A stretch of 64,000 nucleotides of DNA from Betaproteobacteria bacterium (GTDB taxonomy: Bacteria > Pseudomonadota > Gammaproteobacteria > Burkholderiales > Thiobacillaceae), in the NCBI GenBank assembly GCA_016219425.1, contig JACRNB010000001.1, forward strand, positions 124,001-188,000, written 5' to 3'. Under the pieces are notes generated by a model, which did not search any database, was not told where the DNA came from, and saw nothing but the letters and a program-made list of their open reading frames with translations. A program made the translations under genes and the position numbers. Shown here one piece after another: positions 63,801-64,000 of this stretch (position 1 is its first letter; each line of letters opens with the position of its first letter).

Positions 63801-64000
63801 CGCCAGCCAGTGGCGGGGGCTGTGGTGACCTTCGGCGGCCCCGCCGGCTTCAACCCCGCCACCCATGTGGTGGGCGGCGTAGCCACCCAGACCACGGACA
63901 GCACGGGCGTCTATCAGTTCTTCCTGACCGCTCAGGCCATGACGGACCTGAACTGCAACGCGGTGGACTGTACGTTCACCCTTACCGTGACGCCGCCTAC
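57858..64000 (+). CDS. Giant DUF11/SdrD-type repeat surface protein (runs off window)
   Basis: 2047 complete codons without a stop. ATG 57858 follows AAGGATGG by 7 bases. Signal peptide to about residue 33 (GVLLSGVAWA). Residues about 35-1075 hold about seven DUF11-like domains (VVYTVSVTNNGAHAT, then VPxxCxxx-type ends). From 1076 on come about six SdrD/CnaB-like domains of 115-130 residues, each starting GSISGKVYxDxDxDG and ending NNFGE, then a more divergent one. Such repeats form calcium- or isopeptide-stabilised beta rods on the cell surface. Codon use looks less GC-rich than the neighbours. Role in attachment is inference. Confidence 0.85.
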   Translation, partial: MFTAGMGRFVGLCKGLCGLIAAGGVLLSGVAWASDIVVNITDNKGANVFAGDTITYTITANNFGATTVNGVLQTITLPTGFTFAASPATPDAGYCNPVSGGQVVCNLGNIANGAIVTTTLVGVPQTAQTVATTVSTIHATTGNEDTDNTNNTNIQRNVTVKKGADLATNLSASSTLIASGSNVVYTVSVTNNGAHATSGTISVVNNLPTSGVTFVSAPGGSGWTCNTVGLNSTCTYTTSLAVGATTPTFLVTGNVTAVAGTLDDTATVTLTPSAPGEAEDYKASNDAKTVQVGVGAGIDLMMNNIVASVTRSGVTSSGVTAFAPDDQVTFSVSPRYAAGTVPSSGHIQQVAIPIDASKWSTVGTFNGNSFWTCNYNVTVANAVACRHTGGGGFTSAPLDLPVFTFRATAVNGSLLQASNVNDTLTATVSVITGDAEQNAFNNAASLSVIIGPAVSDTSIGKVKFYPFGTTGTVSVGNKVEFDITLNTTDPVRGTGGMLVVTETLSSYFDWTQTTITHLSQQPGWVFDTSQLTSSGVITAQLLGGLYGANSPSGSRLGTSVLRVSTVAKTASNGPPVVNIDNTVSVSCVNNAAWTPKPNCSPDVNNNNNSSHLAQTIVIYPSVASADVVLTKTVSPSGTRYAGNTAIYTLTARNDGAVTATDVRIVDKIARWVGTATATWNNPNGSPTSGTCALLPGGNVATATTPSNQGSVTCNVGSIPAGQSATATVTMAPYDGHVNQAEVTTATADSNTCNNANFNTSATAASCSKTASDYTYPVVNNADLSSTVSTNSPRAAGAPLTVTMTLTNNGPQDTSASGGKVTSSVFPAHVLIDAADLPAGCSLIGSAGSYQVLCTATQAALGFRKTGVYSAAATTQTFTFVVTPTTAGSFNITATAADASAGSPVADRNASNNVSSTTATINNPDLDLLVTDDDTGFDPVSPGGNTTHTISVKNSAGPSRATNVVLTDTLPTGLTYVSTANRRIFSNDSCTPGAAGGGFGNVNVIGNFTCANAGQVVTCTVGTLKAGQSACYEITMTAPAGTYSNSVGVTSTELASNFDRDNANNNTTQATTFALNNSITGVVYNDINNNGVQDTGETGIQGVTLNLTGTSAASTTTDATGAYGFYALATGTYTVTEPTQPPGTSNGITTAGAVGGGTATAVGVVPSVISNISINNNVSSGNNFGEIPNGAGSIAGKVYLDVDNDGVVDPGELGLNAVTIELTGYTWGINGVNNGGAGDDLAITLQSVTTNATGSYSFTGLSPGTYIVTEPTQPADTTNGITTAGSAGGTATNVATTPSKISAISLNNVASTNNNFGERYPGSLSGKVYVDADHDGVVDAGEGGISGVAITLSGTITASGANVCLSISCTATTDANGNYSFPAVPLGSYTLTETHPPAYADGRETAGAFGGTVDNTTFTDATAKNQITGITIGAPGVGSGYNFGERTGSISGKVFYDKDHSLAFAGLDTGISGVILTLTGTDLLGNAVSKTATTDASGNYTISGLLASNLTGYTITETQPSGYLSGVHTAQGLIDGVACGTCNNALVSKTEATSTIASIPFDPGKAFTLFNFAELKGASISGKVYHDVYDNQIFDGIDSGIGSVSLTLTGTDDSGDLVNVSTTTAADGTYSFINLLPTDATGYTITETQPSGIDNFLANTSFTGTGATANGTAGFDAISGIKVTQEQVAINFNFREDASSFVGGLVFKDFGGADAHFNNGDQNAGELGIAGVTVTLTASGGGRCGNGQTTCTAVTDANGIFNFTGLRAGTYSMVEKQPHAYRDGQERAGSAGGTVNNTNVTSQASTFSFQDQYNSISAITVAPHTRVESYRFGELQGVEARIAGRTWLNRATNPSGNRTLSTNLALSGWVVKLFDGSGNLIKQTTTNANGYYTMTAITPDANYVVKFYDPFGRQMTGAINNTGSTATVVERQTSTSEVKTGANTDLTATKAAALQVPVYSGDDIDGLDLAIDPSGVVYDAITRQPVAGAVVTFGGPAGFNPATHVVGGVATQTTDSTGVYQFFLTAQAMTDLNCNAVDCTFTLTVTPP

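Overview
The window is GC-rich, densely packed chromosomal DNA from a betaproteobacterium, probably of the Rhodocyclales/Nitrosomonadales type. The evidence is gene order familiar from that class: pilGHIJ beside a rubredoxin and a divergent thiD-thiE-hemL run; petABC followed by sspA-sspB; EIIA(Man)-HPr-EI; and fmdB-DUF502-aspS. Cytochrome b also carries a PVWY Qo motif. A DsrS-like protein hints at sulfur metabolism, but that is weak evidence. Many neighbouring genes overlap by ATGA/GTGA/TTGA, so operons are long and probably translationally coupled. No prophage, insertion sequence, CRISPR array or rRNA was seen. There is one tRNA, tRNA-Thr(UGU).

Layout. 1-4.9 kb: twitching chemotaxis genes pilJ (cut by the window edge), pilI, pilH and pilG, a periplasmic-binding/rhodanese fusion and a rubredoxin, all on the minus strand. 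4.9-10.1 kb: thiD, thiE, hemL, a DsrS-like protein and an OmpA-type lipoprotein. 10.1-19.2 kb, minus strand: glycogen phosphorylase, then a sensory operon (HD-GYP regulator, PhnD-like binding protein, membrane hybrid kinase, soluble hybrid kinase with Hpt). 19.3-24.4 kb: a DegS/DegQ-type protease, the bc1 complex, SspA/SspB and tRNA-Thr. 24.4-28.1 kb: a truncated regulatory PTS followed by a REC-GGDEF protein. 28.2-35.2 kb: an orphan efflux adaptor, a radical SAM protein, a methyltransferase, mutY and two secreted proteins (LPP20/DUF4384-like and transglutaminase-like). 35.3-39.7 kb: aspS, DUF502, fmdB and an acyl-CoA/ACP synthetase. 39.7-45.0 kb: apaH, ttcA, a TlpA-like thioredoxin, dsbD with a doubled alpha domain, cutA and a divergent fxsA. 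45.1-50.9 kb: a giant CheB-CheR-PAS-GGDEF-EAL protein, a NUDIX hydrolase and an SSB-tailed protein. 51.0-52.7 kb: a small toxin-antitoxin island (decayed BrnA, VapBC with operator, MntA/HepT). 52.8-57.5 kb: a MazG-like protein, 2Fe-2S ferredoxin, hydrolase, moaE and polA. 57.9 kb to the end: a very large DUF11/SdrD-type surface protein that runs off the window.

Themes. Cyclic-di-GMP signalling recurs: an HD-GYP protein, a REC-GGDEF protein and a GGDEF-EAL fusion, close to pilus chemotaxis genes and a large adhesin-like protein, which fits control of surface attachment and motility (inference). Two PhnD-like binding proteins sit beside signalling genes rather than beside an ABC transporter. 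Short palindromic REP elements with a GTAG head occur as inverted pairs (REPINs) in at least three sequence families. One abuts a start codon and one has become part of the ttcA coding end. A related kind of palindromic repeat lies inside polA.
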